Source of the DNA: Dehalobacter sp. 12DCB1
GTDB taxonomy: Bacteria > Bacillota > Desulfitobacteriia > Desulfitobacteriales > Syntrophobotulaceae
DNA: 64,000 bases
Reading direction: 5' to 3'
Assembly (NCBI RefSeq): GCF_004343605.1
Contig: NZ_POSF01000014.1
Coordinates: 62,001 to 126,000, forward strand
Both the position numbers and the translations under genes were made by a program. Below, one piece after another: positions 46,276 through 54,847 of this stretch (its first letter is position 1; every line of letters begins with the position of its first letter). The notes under the pieces were generated by a model. The model worked only from the letters and a program-made list of their open reading frames with translations. It made no database searches and was not told where the DNA came from.

Positions 46276-47013
46276 TTATTCCAGCCGGACAAATTCTTTC
46301 CGCAGCCTGCGTATAATGCGCTTTTCGAGTCTGGATATGTATGATTGCGAGATTCCGAGGCGGTCAGCCACCTCCTTTTGCGTCTTTTCTTCGCATCCGC
46401 CCATGCCGAATCTAAGCTCCATGATCAGTTTTTCGCGCTCACTCAGACTGCCCATAGCGAGATCCAACAGCTGCCTGTCAACTTCCTCTTCGATCGGGCG
46501 CGAGATGATATCATTCTCGGTTCCCAGTACATCGGACAGAAGCAGCTCATTGCCATCCCAGTCGATATTCAGAGGTTCATCGAAAGAAACCTCTGTCCTT
46601 ATTTTATTATTTCTACGCAGATACATCAGAATTTCATTTTCAATGCAACGGGAAGCGTAAGTGGCCAGCTTGATTTTCTTGGCGGGATCAAAGGTATTAA
46701 CCGCTTTAATCAAACCGATCGTCCCGATCGAGACCAAATCCTCAATACCGATTCCCGTGTTCTCAAATTTGCGGGAGATATACACAACTAGTCTTAGGTT
46801 GCGCTCGATCAGCATATCTTTCACCGAAAGGTCCCCATGCTCTAGTCTCGTGATCAGATACTCCTCTTCTTCCAGTCGCAGCGGGGGCGGCAGGGCTTCG
46901 CTGCTACCGACATAGAAGATCTCCCTTACCCGGTGCAGTTTCAGGGACAAAAAAATTAATTTACTCTTAAATACTGACATTACTGCCCTATAGTACCGTT
47001 TAATGCGATTCAT
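46276..47013 (-). CDS. sigE: Pro-sigma E sporulation sigma factor
   Basis: Early mother-cell sigma factor, made as an inactive precursor. Residues 1-32 are the hydrophobic/basic pro-sequence, and the conserved processing region [13 protein letters not shown] follows at 33-45. Region 2 ([20 protein letters not shown]) and [15 protein letters not shown] are nearly identical to Bacillus. 245 residues. The ATG shares a base with the spoIIGA stop (TGATG) and has GGAGG 10 nt upstream. Confidence 0.98.
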   Translation of the reverse strand: MNRIKRYYRAVMSVFKSKLIFLSLKLHRVREIFYVGSSEALPPPLRLEEEEYLITRLEHGDLSVKDMLIERNLRLVVYISRKFENTGIGIEDLVSIGTIGLIKAVNTFDPAKKIKLATYASRCIENEILMYLRRNNKIRTEVSFDEPLNIDWDGNELLLSDVLGTENDIISRPIEEEVDRQLLDLAMGSLSEREKLIMELRFGMGGCEEKTQKEVADRLGISQSYISRLEKRIIRRLRKEFVRLE

Positions 47014-47906
47014 CAGGCGATCTCCTCCTTGCCAACTGGCATTTGAATATGTTCCGGATGCAGTAGGGCCACAAATTTGCCTTCCGAATTAAGACCATGC
47101 GGGACTAAGGCAGCGGTAACTGCATGTTCCCATACTTTTCCCCCCTGACGGATCTTAACAGATCCGAGCCGGATTCCCGGCAGCCAGGTCTGTCCATTGA
47201 TTCCCCTGGCGGAGATAAACACCATCTTTTGTATACAAGGGTCTTCACTGTTCCAGATATAAGTCCAGGGGTTGGCACTTTCTCTCCAAGGCATAAGCAG
47301 AAACCTCTGAATTACTTCCGGCAGGGCTTGGGCCACAGCTTTTTCTTCCACGACCATTACAGGTGTCCCGGTCAGCGGATCCCGCAGTTCGTTTCCGGTG
47401 TCCAGCAGTGCCTTAATCTGCGCCTGCCGGCCATTCTCAAAAGACAGCTCAACCTCATAGCAGACATTGTCCAAAAACAATGTCGTTTTTTGGATTTTCT
47501 CCCAGACCTGGCATCCTGCGATCAGAATCAGGGCAATCACAGGCAGGACCCATAAATCCTTTAAAGCCAGCCCTGAGCCTTCCAACCCAAGCCAGCCTGC
47601 CAGCGCATAATAACTTCCGGCGCTTAAGGATGCCAGAAGGCTGAAATACAGGAGTCCTTTAGCCAGATCAGGGATTGTTTTGGTCTTTAAAGCCACTGCG
47701 ACCATGCCAACAGGAATCAGGATTCTGGAAGCAGTGATGACCCATGAGGGTCCAAAGATGATAAATACGATTGGCAGCTCACCAAGAAGAACTGCCCCAA
47801 AAAGATTTAAAATCTGTATCTTTTTACGAAGCAGATGAGCCGTAAAAACCAACAAAAAAGCATCCATAGCCCCATTGATGAACAGAATAATATCCAGGTA
47901 GACCAT
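47013..47906 (-). CDS. spoIIGA: Pro-sigma E processing protease SpoIIGA
   Basis: Membrane aspartic protease that cuts pro-SigE. The 297-residue protein has about five N-terminal membrane helices (residues 1-135) and a cytoplasmic domain with the catalytic motif [14 protein letters not shown] (Asp169). AAAGG lies 9 nt before the ATG. Translationally coupled to sigE by a one-base overlap. Confidence 0.96.
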   Translation of the reverse strand: MVYLDIILFINGAMDAFLLVFTAHLLRKKIQILNLFGAVLLGELPIVFIIFGPSWVITASRILIPVGMVAVALKTKTIPDLAKGLLYFSLLASLSAGSYYALAGWLGLEGSGLALKDLWVLPVIALILIAGCQVWEKIQKTTLFLDNVCYEVELSFENGRQAQIKALLDTGNELRDPLTGTPVMVVEEKAVAQALPEVIQRFLLMPWRESANPWTYIWNSEDPCIQKMVFISARGINGQTWLPGIRLGSVKIRQGGKVWEHAVTAALVPHGLNSEGKFVALLHPEHIQMPVGKEEIA

Positions 47907-47946
47907 ACCCGAAATCCTTTCTGCGCGAAGTTATTCTCATTAACAA

Positions 47947-47980
47947 ATTATACCTCTGTGCCGTGAGAAATCCTGTCGCT
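47947..47980 (-). promoter_or_regulatory. Likely Spo0A-controlled spoIIG promoter
   Basis: Minus strand TATAAT (47947-47952) lies about 40 nt before spoIIGA. The usual -35 place is poor; instead GCGACA stands 21 nt upstream, overlapping a 0A-box-like TGTCGCT (47974-47980 on plus; consensus TGTCGAA). The long spacer with overlapping 0A box is the known feature of the Bacillus spoIIG promoter. Confidence 0.45.
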
Positions 47981-48133
47981 TTAAGTGGGCTTGGAACGCG
48001 ATTTTTTTGGCTAAGGGAATACAGATTATGATGGATATTTGGCGATTGTGGAAGGTTGATGATGCTCTATTTGCCATAGGCTTAAAATTATATTTTATGT
48101 TTCCCACAAGTGTATTACAAATAAAACAAATAA

Positions 48134-48586
48134 TTATATTGTCTTGCTGCGGATTACCTGATCCAAAACTGTAAAGGTCTGAGGTCCCGCAATACCATCT
48201 TGGATAAGTCCATAATCCCTTTGGAAAGCGATCACAGCTTCCCTGGTCTTAGGCCCGAATACTCCATCAGCCATTCCCGGGTTATAGCCGAGTTCTTGAA
48301 GAATAGACTGCAATGTCGCAACTTCCGGACCCCGGGAACCTACTTTGAGAAATGCAGGTTCAAAAAGAGTTCTATTCAAAGCTGCTGTCGTTGCCGGACC
48401 TACAATTCCATCCTGTACCAACCCGTTATTTTGCTGAAAGGCAATTACTGTTGATTGGGTACGAGGACCAAAGATACCATCTGGAGTTCCTGGATTATAA
48501 CCCAGTTCAATCAGAGCGATTTGCAGTTGTCTGACATCATTACCACGCATCCCTAGCCTGAGCGTTCTAGTTAGCCGAAGGCTCAT
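48134..48586 (-). CDS. Double peptidoglycan-binding-domain protein
   Basis: A 150-residue protein consisting only of two tandem PG_binding_1 domains: residues 8-70 (LRLGMRGNDVRQLQIALIEL, DGIFGPRTQSTVIAFQQNNG) and 80-145 (VGSRGPEVATLQSILQEL, DGVFGPKTREAVIAFQRDYG). There is no signal peptide and no catalytic domain. It may coat the spore or wall, being next to spoIIGA, or be part of an accessory insertion. GAGGGGG lies 8 nt upstream of the start. Confidence 0.85.
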   Translation of the reverse strand: MSLRLTRTLRLGMRGNDVRQLQIALIELGYNPGTPDGIFGPRTQSTVIAFQQNNGLVQDGIVGPATTAALNRTLFEPAFLKVGSRGPEVATLQSILQELGYNPGMADGVFGPKTREAVIAFQRDYGLIQDGIAGPQTFTVLDQVIRSKTI

Positions 48587-48750
48587 TGAAGCTACCCCCT
48601 CGATGTTAATTTAATTATCCTTATATTTTCTAGTAAGTTCTGGGCATTATCGTTTTTATAAGCTTACCACCATCTTATGTTTTCTTAGGGTGACTATGTG
48701 AAAAAGACCTGCCCCAAAATTTCCAAGTGCTTGGAAGCTCTTCGGTTATC

Positions 48751-48807
48751 AAAAAAAATACATGGCGGTGCCGCAAAACTACAAAAAAGTAGTTATGCAA
48801 CACCGCC
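48751..48807 (-). terminator. Strong terminator after the YhgE-like gene
   Basis: GGCGGTG (48764-48770) pairs with CACCGCC (48801-48807), and the stem continues inward for about 19 bp with one mismatch to a T6 loop. On the minus strand it is followed by ATGTATTTTTTTT. 47 nt past the permease stop. Confidence 0.85.
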
Positions 48808-48853
48808 TTCTTTTATCGTGAATGAAAAGCCAGCAAAATTTTAGGATCTCTGT

Positions 48854-50131
48854 TTAAAACCCCAGATTTGAAGTTTTGCTTTTCTTAACAGGCATAAAGA
48901 CAGAGAGGAAGGATAGAACCAAGCATATAGCTCCGGCCGACAACAACGATGTCATTGGTTTAATCATATTGGTACCGGCAAAATAGAAGAAATCCCGCAT
49001 CACCTCTACGCCAAAGCGTAAAGGCATCCAGGAATATAACCAAAACTTTGACGCAGAGGAAAGCATTTCATAAGGCAGAGAAATCATTGGCAGCCCAAAA
49101 AAGAATACCAGCATGACAAGTACAATTCCCTGAGCACCTAATCCATTTACCAGCATTGACTGCATTAGGAAAAAACTGAAGCTTATCAGTGTAAAATATA
49201 AACAGAACTCAAAACTGTTCGGAACCGTCATTTTCAATAAGCCGTTTCCAACAATCAAGATAACCAACGAAGCAATGAAGCAAAACGCAATGGCACAAAC
49301 GATCTGTATTCCAATCGTAAGTGCCTTTTCCGTTTTTTTAGTTTGCTCAACTTTCTTTATCACAAAAAAGAGGAGTATGGATGATATTAAGCCGGTCATC
49401 CAAGCCAACATTGTGACAGAAACAGGTGCATTACCATTGGCACTGTGATCGGGAATAACGTTAACTTTGTCAATGGTAAAACTTACGAGCGTATTCTGCT
49501 GCAGATTTTGCATCATTTGCCTCTGCGCTTGCATTGCTGCGGCTTGGGCGGAAGCCGTCTGACTGGTTTGCTTTGACGGGCTTTGACCGATCTCCGGAGT
49601 TTGTTTAGTAGCGCTGGCTAGCTGAGCTGCTAGCTGTGTTCTTAATTTGTCATTGATACCCGTCTCCATTTTTCCCACAACCTGCGTCAAAATATTGGCA
49701 ACGGTTTGACTCATTCCGTTGTTGACATATACCTCAACTTCACCAGGCGTCTGGTTTGCACTTGTGACAGACATCACCTTTTTACTAAAGTCCTTTGGAA
49801 TAATCAGAGCACCATAATATTTCTGATCATTCATTGCATCCATCGCCTCACTTTTGTCAGTGAGAATCGTCCACTTAAAGGCTGAGTTGTCCTGGCCGCC
49901 GATTGATGTCATTACCGATTCTACTATTTTTTGCCCAAAATTTAATTCTACTCCGGACTGCAAGGCTACTCCCTCATCCTGCAAAACTAAAGCCATAGGC
50001 GCACCTTTCAATTCAGCATTAATCGTTGATCCTAAAAGTGCAATTGTTAGCACAGATGCAAATAGAATCATCACTGCTAATCCAATCCACAATATTTTTT
50101 GTTTTAAAATACCAACAATAATTTCCATCAT
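48854..50131 (-). CDS. YhgE/Pip-like ABC-2 type membrane protein
   Basis: A 425-residue protein with the YhgE/Pip layout: one N-terminal helix (about 13-33), an extracytoplasmic domain of about 200 residues with Gln/Ala-rich SQTASAQAAAMQAQRQMM, and about five helices at the C-terminus (260-420). No ATPase subunit is next to it. The start at 50131 has AAAGGG 5 nt upstream. The open frame continues upstream to 50257, but that part covers the operator. Divergent from a TetR gene, the same pairing as yhgD-yhgE in Bacillus. Confidence 0.85.
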   Translation of the reverse strand: MMEIIVGILKQKILWIGLAVMILFASVLTIALLGSTINAELKGAPMALVLQDEGVALQSGVELNFGQKIVESVMTSIGGQDNSAFKWTILTDKSEAMDAMNDQKYYGALIIPKDFSKKVMSVTSANQTPGEVEVYVNNGMSQTVANILTQVVGKMETGINDKLRTQLAAQLASATKQTPEIGQSPSKQTSQTASAQAAAMQAQRQMMQNLQQNTLVSFTIDKVNVIPDHSANGNAPVSVTMLAWMTGLISSILLFFVIKKVEQTKKTEKALTIGIQIVCAIAFCFIASLVILIVGNGLLKMTVPNSFEFCLYFTLISFSFFLMQSMLVNGLGAQGIVLVMLVFFFGLPMISLPYEMLSSASKFWLYSWMPLRFGVEVMRDFFYFAGTNMIKPMTSLLSAGAICLVLSFLSVFMPVKKSKTSNLGF

Positions 50132-50201
50132 CTCAACCCTTTCCCTATTTTCTTTTATAGGCTGTAGTCTTGGGCTATGTAATTCACCCACACCGCTATT
50201 G

Positions 50202-50222
50202 AAATCAACACAGTGTTGATTT
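50202..50222. promoter_or_regulatory. Candidate TetR operator
   Basis: AAATCAACAC-A-GTGTTGATTT is a perfect 21-bp palindrome with one central base. It lies 71 nt before the YhgE-like start and about 100 nt before the divergent regulator start. Size and symmetry fit a TetR-family site controlling the permease. Confidence 0.7.
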
Positions 50223-50325
50223 ATCATAAAAATACCATAGAAGGTTACCGTGATCAATCAACAGATCATTTGGAAATGTTTATATTTCCACGTATCTCCC
50301 TAATTGTTACATAGGAGTGATTTTT

Positions 50326-50940
50326 ATGACGAGAATCGCTGGACCAAAAAAGTCCATTCAGACAAAACGCATTTTCATGGATGCTTTCATTGCGTTAAAT
50401 CATGATAAAATGATTGATAAAATGAGTATTAAAGAGCTTTGCAATCGAGTCGGGTTAAATAGGGGAACATTCTATCTTCATTTCCAGGATATTTATGATT
50501 TACGTGAGCAAATTGAAAACGAGTTGCTGAATGGTATGAAAGAAATTTTTCTTGAGTTTAGTAAAGATATCATTATAATAAGAGACCCTCATCTAGCAAG
50601 AAATGCCTTCAGCAGTATACTTGCCTATATCCAAAAGCATCACTTGTATTTTGAAGCCCTTCTCGGCCCAACCGGTGACATCTCGTTTATTAATAAAATC
50701 AAAGATAATGTGAAGCTTTTGCTCCTTGATAACTTATTATTACGCGATAAGGAAAAAAACATAAATAAAGACCATTACGAATTAATTTTAGAATATGGTC
50801 TATCGGCAAATGTCGGTATTGTCATATATTGGATAAAAAATGGTATGAAAATACCCATAGATGAACTGGTTACCTTATATAACGAACTAATGTTTAATGG
50901 CTTGGCTCAAGGTATTTTAACCCCCAATACTTCCTCCTGA
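50326..50940 (+). CDS. TetR family regulator (YhgD-like)
   Basis: A 204-residue regulator with the TetR helix-turn-helix at about 25-60 (KMSIKELCNRVGLNRGTFYLHFQDIYDL) and a C-terminal ligand domain that looks like the TetR_C_8 type (YWIKNGMKIPIDELVTLYNEL). The ATG at 50326 has AGGAG 8 nt upstream; a GTG three codons earlier abuts the site. Divergent from the YhgE-like permease, which it probably represses at the palindrome between them. Confidence 0.92.
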   Translation: MTRIAGPKKSIQTKRIFMDAFIALNHDKMIDKMSIKELCNRVGLNRGTFYLHFQDIYDLREQIENELLNGMKEIFLEFSKDIIIIRDPHLARNAFSSILAYIQKHHLYFEALLGPTGDISFINKIKDNVKLLLLDNLLLRDKEKNINKDHYELILEYGLSANVGIVIYWIKNGMKIPIDELVTLYNELMFNGLAQGILTPNTSS

Positions 50941-51028
50941 ATTCTGAAGGAAATATAATGGGTTATGAAGCACAAGGTAATCAATGACATGTACTATTTT
51001 TTTGAATTTTTATAGTTCAAACTTAGCT

Positions 51029-51054
51029 ACGGTTCATATAATAATATGAACCGT
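51029..51054. repeat. Perfect 26-bp inverted repeat
   Basis: ACGGTTCATAT (51029-51039), AATA, ATATGAACCGT (51044-51054). It lies about 90 nt past the tetR stop, just left of a second large hairpin. No T run follows directly, so it is not a standard terminator. Confidence 0.6.
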
Positions 51055-51069
51055 GATCAGGCAAAAGAT

Positions 51070-51123
51070 GAGAGGGGGCGAGGCCGCCGGCAAATCCTGA
51101 TTGCCGTCAGCCCGCCCCCTCTC
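51070..51123. terminator. GC-rich nested hairpin, probable terminator
   Basis: GAGAGGGGGCG (51070-51080) pairs perfectly with CGCCCCCTCTC (51113-51123); inside, CGGCAA pairs with TTGCCG. TTAATCTTTT follows on plus and ATCTTTTG on minus, so it may end both the tetR transcript and that of the DUF3102 gene. Confidence 0.6.
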
Positions 51124-51150
51124 TTAATCTTTTATGCCGGTACTGCCTGC

Positions 51151-51225
51151 TTACGCTTGTGGAGGATCATAAAGGTCATTGTCCATTGTTTCGATGACCT
51201 TTATATCCTTTGTTAATTCGCTCAT
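51151..51225 (-). CDS. Possible 24-residue peptide ORF
   Basis: A short open frame starting ATG at 51225, product beginning MSELTKDIKVIETMDNDLYD and ending PPQA. It lies 38 nt after the DUF3102 gene and before the GC-rich hairpin. The codons overlap an 11-bp inverted repeat (ATAAAGGTCAT at 51169-51179 and ATGACCTTTAT at 51194-51204). No clear ribosome binding site is seen, so chance cannot be excluded. Confidence 0.25.
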   Translation of the reverse strand: MSELTKDIKVIETMDNDLYDPPQA

Positions 51226-51263
51226 ACATACTATACTTAGCTTGTCCAAAGGTTCTAAAAAAA

Positions 51264-52151
51264 TCAGGAACGAACTCTAAGCGGTTTCTTGGGGGGCGGC
51301 CACTCTTTAATCGTCTCTGCCATGTATTCAATCAGCCGATTGGCCTCTTTTCTTTTTTCTTCTTTCAGGTTCGGATCGATATGCGCCAGATTGGTGAGCG
51401 CTGTCGTCAGATCGAAGAAGGTATCGGCGATTGTTTTGCAGCAAGTGTCGCATTTTTCTACATACTTGATGTGAGCGTCCGGGTCATGTTCGGTTTTAAG
51501 GTTGTGGGTAAAAGGGGCTGTTGTTGCAGGGGGGGCGTTACCGGCAGAGGAGGCATTGTTGGCAGATTGCGCTTCTGCATTGACATTTTTCGGATTTGTT
51601 GGCCTTGATGCAGCCTTAGCCTGCTCATTCTTTAATTCGGAGATGGTGCTGTCGATCGTCTCCAGCCCTTTTTTAAGTGCTTGATTCTCCTGAAGAGCCT
51701 GGTCCTTTTCCTGAAGCGCCTGTTCCTTCGCCTGATTGGCCTGATCTCTGTCCTTCAGAGCCTGCTGCAGCTCCTGTTTCGTCATACTGCCGACGTTATT
51801 GTGCGCGATAAATTCCTCCCGCTCCTCTTCCGGTAAGCCCAGCAGGAGGAGGGCCTGGGTGTAAGTCAAAATCGACACTGGTGTCGATTTTGACCTGTCG
51901 GATCCGTCAGAAAATTTAGGCCCGTATTCTTCGTAGAGTTTGATCAGTCTTTCGGCAGTTTTCTGGGAATAGCTCACAGACTTTGCCAGCCACTTACCCC
52001 ATTCCCCGTGTTTGACCAGATCCTTGGCTTCCAGCAAACGACGGCCGATTTCAATGGCGCTGGTAAGCAGGATTTTTTTGGTCTGGCAGGTTATCATATT
52101 TATTTCAGCCGCTATGACAAGCGGCGTGCGTTCGCCGGTCGAGTTATCCAT
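51264..52151 (-). CDS. DUF3102 family protein
   Basis: A 295-residue protein with an N-terminal DUF3102 region (about 10-110: AAEINMITCQTKKILLTSAIEIGRRLLEAK, HGEWGKWLAKSVSYSQKTAERLIKLYEEYG), then a Gln/Glu/Lys coiled coil with the repeat QALQEKDQALQENQAL (about 140-165), an Ala/Asn-rich linker and a Cys-containing end (EKCDTCCKT). DUF3102 proteins are common on mobile or plasmid-like elements of Clostridia and look DNA-associated; function unknown. It sits in the insertion between spoIIGA and ftsZ. Confidence 0.82.
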   Translation of the reverse strand: MDNSTGERTPLVIAAEINMITCQTKKILLTSAIEIGRRLLEAKDLVKHGEWGKWLAKSVSYSQKTAERLIKLYEEYGPKFSDGSDRSKSTPVSILTYTQALLLLGLPEEEREEFIAHNNVGSMTKQELQQALKDRDQANQAKEQALQEKDQALQENQALKKGLETIDSTISELKNEQAKAASRPTNPKNVNAEAQSANNASSAGNAPPATTAPFTHNLKTEHDPDAHIKYVEKCDTCCKTIADTFFDLTTALTNLAHIDPNLKEEKRKEANRLIEYMAETIKEWPPPKKPLRVRS

Positions 52152-52485
52152 GCCGCCCGCCCTTTCATTATGAGTCTAATTACAGCATATGCAGATGGGC
52201 TTCGGGTGGTGAGGGCTTGGCTTTTATTAAAAGATAGGTGTATGGCCTAATCAGCACTGTTCATGAGAAAGGGAACGTAACGAAAGCTTTAGTTTCGATG
52301 CGTCCCCTCATATGATCTTTATGCTGATTCCTTCAAATATTGCAGACTTGGAGTAAGCCCAGAGGTTTCAAAATGTTAGTGAGGCTGCGACAGCCCATGA
52401 AAGAGTTAAAGACAAAGCTAAAGACGCCCAAATGAGACGCCTTCAGCGTTGAATAGAACCAACTTTTATGATTAAAAGTTAGTGC
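52152..52485. other. 334-bp gap between DUF3102 and ftsZ
   Basis: No gene is convincing. A hairpin CGAAA/TTTCG nested in a GGGA/TCCC stem occurs at about 52269-52306. On plus a short open stretch of 28 codons runs to 52451 in one frame without a start or ribosome binding site. The ftsZ-side terminator candidate is listed separately. Confidence 0.4.
52421..52443 (-). terminator. Weak terminator candidate after ftsZ
   Basis: Minus strand AAGGCGTC (52436-52443) and GGCGTCTT (52421-52428) can pair with two G-T pairs around a 7-nt loop, followed by TAGCTTTGTCTTT. 43 nt past the ftsZ stop. Confidence 0.4.
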
Positions 52486-53550
52486 TTATCTTTTATACTT
52501 CAGGAAATTCGGGATATCCACATGATCCTTGAAAGGATTGTAGTCATCCATTTTCACAGCTTCCTGCGGGTTCTTTAGTTTTTTGACAAAGTTGGACCGC
52601 TGGTCAAAGCCTGTGGCAATGACCGTTACCCGGACATCATCTTTTAGGTTTTCATCGATGACTGCACCGAAGATAATGTTAGCCTCCTGATCGGCTGCTT
52701 CGCCGACGATTTCGGAAGCTTCGTTGACTTCAAGCAGGGTCAGGTTCGGACCACCGGTGATATTCAGCAGGACACCCTTCGCCCCTTCAATCGAAGTCTC
52801 GAGCAGCGGGCTCGAAATCGCTTTGCGGGCAGCATCAACCGCTCTGTTTTCTCCGGAAGCCTGTCCAATTCCCATCAGGGCAGAACCAGTATCAGACATG
52901 ATGGTCTTCACATCAGCAAAGTCGAGGTTGATGAGTCCCGGAATGGTGATCAAGTTGGATATGCCCTGAACACCCTGCAGTAGGATGTCATCAGCAATGC
53001 TGAAAGCTTCCTGGACCGTCGTATGTTTATCGACAACCTGCAAGAGTCTGTCATTTGGAATGGTAATCAGCGTATCAACCTTTTCCTTCAGTTCAAGGAT
53101 CCCTCTTTCAGCCTGCATGGCTCTTTTGCGTCCCTCGAACGAGAAAGGCCTTGTAACAACGCCGACTGTCAAGGCTCCAATTTCCCTGGCGATCTCGGCA
53201 ACAACGGGAGCGGCTCCCGTTCCTGTTCCACCACCCATACCGGCGGCAACAAAAACCATATCGGCACCGAGCAGCGCTTTGGCAATCTCGTCACGACTCT
53301 CTTCGGCCGCACTGTGACCGATCTCCGGATTAGCTCCTGCACCGAGTCCTTTGGTGAGTTTAATGCCGATTTGTATTTTTTCAGCTGCTCTGGACATTTG
53401 AAGCGCCTGAGCATCTGTATTCAGCCCGATGAACTCTACTCCTTTAAGACCAACGGAAATCATTCTGTTTACGGCATTGTTTCCGCCGCCGCCGACCCCA
53501 ATTACCTTGATCCGTGCAAACTGCATCTCATCACTAATGAATTCGAGCAT
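52486..53550 (-). CDS. ftsZ: Cell division GTPase FtsZ
   Basis: Tubulin-like GTPase that forms the Z-ring. The 354-residue protein has [14 protein letters not shown], the tubulin signature [14 protein letters not shown], the T7-loop [10 protein letters not shown] and a C-terminal conserved peptide ending [10 protein letters not shown], which binds membrane anchors such as SepF. The linker before the peptide is short. Follows sbp by about 150 nt; no ftsA is present between ftsQ and ftsZ. Confidence 0.98.
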   Translation of the reverse strand: MLEFISDEMQFARIKVIGVGGGGNNAVNRMISVGLKGVEFIGLNTDAQALQMSRAAEKIQIGIKLTKGLGAGANPEIGHSAAEESRDEIAKALLGADMVFVAAGMGGGTGTGAAPVVAEIAREIGALTVGVVTRPFSFEGRKRAMQAERGILELKEKVDTLITIPNDRLLQVVDKHTTVQEAFSIADDILLQGVQGISNLITIPGLINLDFADVKTIMSDTGSALMGIGQASGENRAVDAARKAISSPLLETSIEGAKGVLLNITGGPNLTLLEVNEASEIVGEAADQEANIIFGAVIDENLKDDVRVTVIATGFDQRSNFVKKLKNPQEAVKMDDYNPFKDHVDIPNFLKYKR

Positions 53551-53702
53551 CTTTTCCCCTGCCTCTCCTTATTCTAGTCCTCATCTATTGGTTATGTTTT
53601 TCCGATGTAAACGGTTAATCGTCAACCCAACTATATGAGTTCGAGATGAGAAACTATTACTCCTCTTTTTCCGTCATAATATTTAAATTTTTTTCGTTCC
53701 AA

Positions 53703-54047
53703 TCAGGTTTTATGATATCTATTAATGATATGCCGGCGAATAATACTGATGTTTTGGAATAATCTGGTGCCAAAGGCCACCACGGCAGCAAGATACAGGT
53801 CGACGCCTATTCTATCCCCGATAAATGCCAGCAGGCTGGCCATAATGATATTGACGATAAAACCGCTGAGGAAGATCGTACTGTCAAAATGATCTTCCTG
53901 ATAGGATCTTATACCACCCATGACTGAGTCCAACGCGCCTAAAATCGCTACTGAAAAATATTTGGTATAGTCCACCGGAATACTAAACGGACTTATGAAT
54001 CCAATTAATAGTCCAAGAATTAATCCGAAAACCGGTAGTAGCCACAT
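53703..54047 (-). CDS. sbp: Small basic protein Sbp (DUF1290)
   Basis: A 114-residue membrane protein of the DUF1290/Sbp family: helices at about 2-22, 30-48, 58-80 and 84-100, with GLLIGFISPFSIP and LGALDSVMGGIRS typical for the family. It is located between ftsQ and ftsZ as in Bacillus (ylxW-ylxX-sbp-ftsA-ftsZ). Function not established. Confidence 0.9.
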   Translation of the reverse strand: MWLLPVFGLILGLLIGFISPFSIPVDYTKYFSVAILGALDSVMGGIRSYQEDHFDSTIFLSGFIVNIIMASLLAFIGDRIGVDLYLAAVVAFGTRLFQNISIIRRHIINRYHKT

Positions 54048-54060
54048 AATCTATCCCCCG

Positions 54061-54786
54061 CTATCTTCCTAAAACAGGTTTCCCTGCCGTTAAATCAATA
54101 TATTGAATTGCTTTTTCTACGGTTTTGTATTCTTCACTGTTTAACAATTCCTGAAGCAGCTTCAGCTTTTCGGTAAACTCGGTGTCAAATCCTATTTTCA
54201 CTTCAATACCGGAGGTCAGATAAAGACTTATTTGCCCGTCCGTTGTGCTGTGAACCTCTCCAATCAGCGGCAGTAGTTCCGCAGGGGCTTGTCCCAGCAA
54301 CAGAAGGGCCTTGTTTAGGTTCACATTGTCAATCTTTTGTCCAGGGCCGATTGTTTCAGGGACTTCGACTCCGGTCAGCACTGGATTGTCTTCCGCGGGC
54401 CAGGAATCATAAAATTTCAGAATGACGCCCTGCAGATCCACGACGACAACCCCGTCGCTGTTTAAGATCATTGCGGCCGGTACACGTTCCTGTACTTTGA
54501 TCACCAGCGTTGCCGGAAGTTCCTTTTCTACCTGCGCCTGATCAATCAGCGGATGAAGCTTGACCTTCATCGCCAAGGCTTCTGTATCGGTTAGAAAAAT
54601 ATTCTCACCTTTTACGGTTCCCAAAAGCTGCAATACTTCATTCTCAGTGACATTGCTTAATCCTTCTGCCCTGACTTCCTCCACGTTAAAAAAATCCGAT
54701 TTGGAAAACATATAAAGTCCTACAGCAATGAGACAGATCAAAGCCGCCGCATAGATCCAAAATGTATTTGATCTGGTGTGAGCCAA
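54061..54786 (-). CDS. ftsQ: Cell division protein FtsQ/DivIB
   Basis: Bitopic divisome protein. The 241-residue product has one membrane helix (about 9-27), a POTRA domain (DFFNVEEVRAEGLSNVTENEVLQLLG, about 30-100) and the FtsQ beta domain (QGVILKFYD, PVLTGVEVPE, YIDLTAGKPVLGR). TTG start at 54786 with GAGAGG about 6 nt upstream. 14 nt before sbp. Confidence 0.92.
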   Translation of the reverse strand: MAHTRSNTFWIYAAALICLIAVGLYMFSKSDFFNVEEVRAEGLSNVTENEVLQLLGTVKGENIFLTDTEALAMKVKLHPLIDQAQVEKELPATLVIKVQERVPAAMILNSDGVVVVDLQGVILKFYDSWPAEDNPVLTGVEVPETIGPGQKIDNVNLNKALLLLGQAPAELLPLIGEVHSTTDGQISLYLTSGIEVKIGFDTEFTEKLKLLQELLNSEEYKTVEKAIQYIDLTAGKPVLGR

Positions 54787-54847
54787 AATCTTCCTCTCCC
54801 GCTCTCGTTTTATCTATTTTACATTATCCGCCCGGCAAGGTGCAACA

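Noticed and set aside
48721-48807. Mobile palindromic element
   Set aside because: The stem with T run directly after the YhgE-like gene is best explained as a terminator, and it has no second copy in the window.
52366-52451. Short plus-strand frame rich in Lys, Asp and Arg, possible gene remnant
   Set aside because: Only 28 codons, no start, no ribosome binding site, and a stop immediately upstream; the same bases form the ftsZ terminator candidate.
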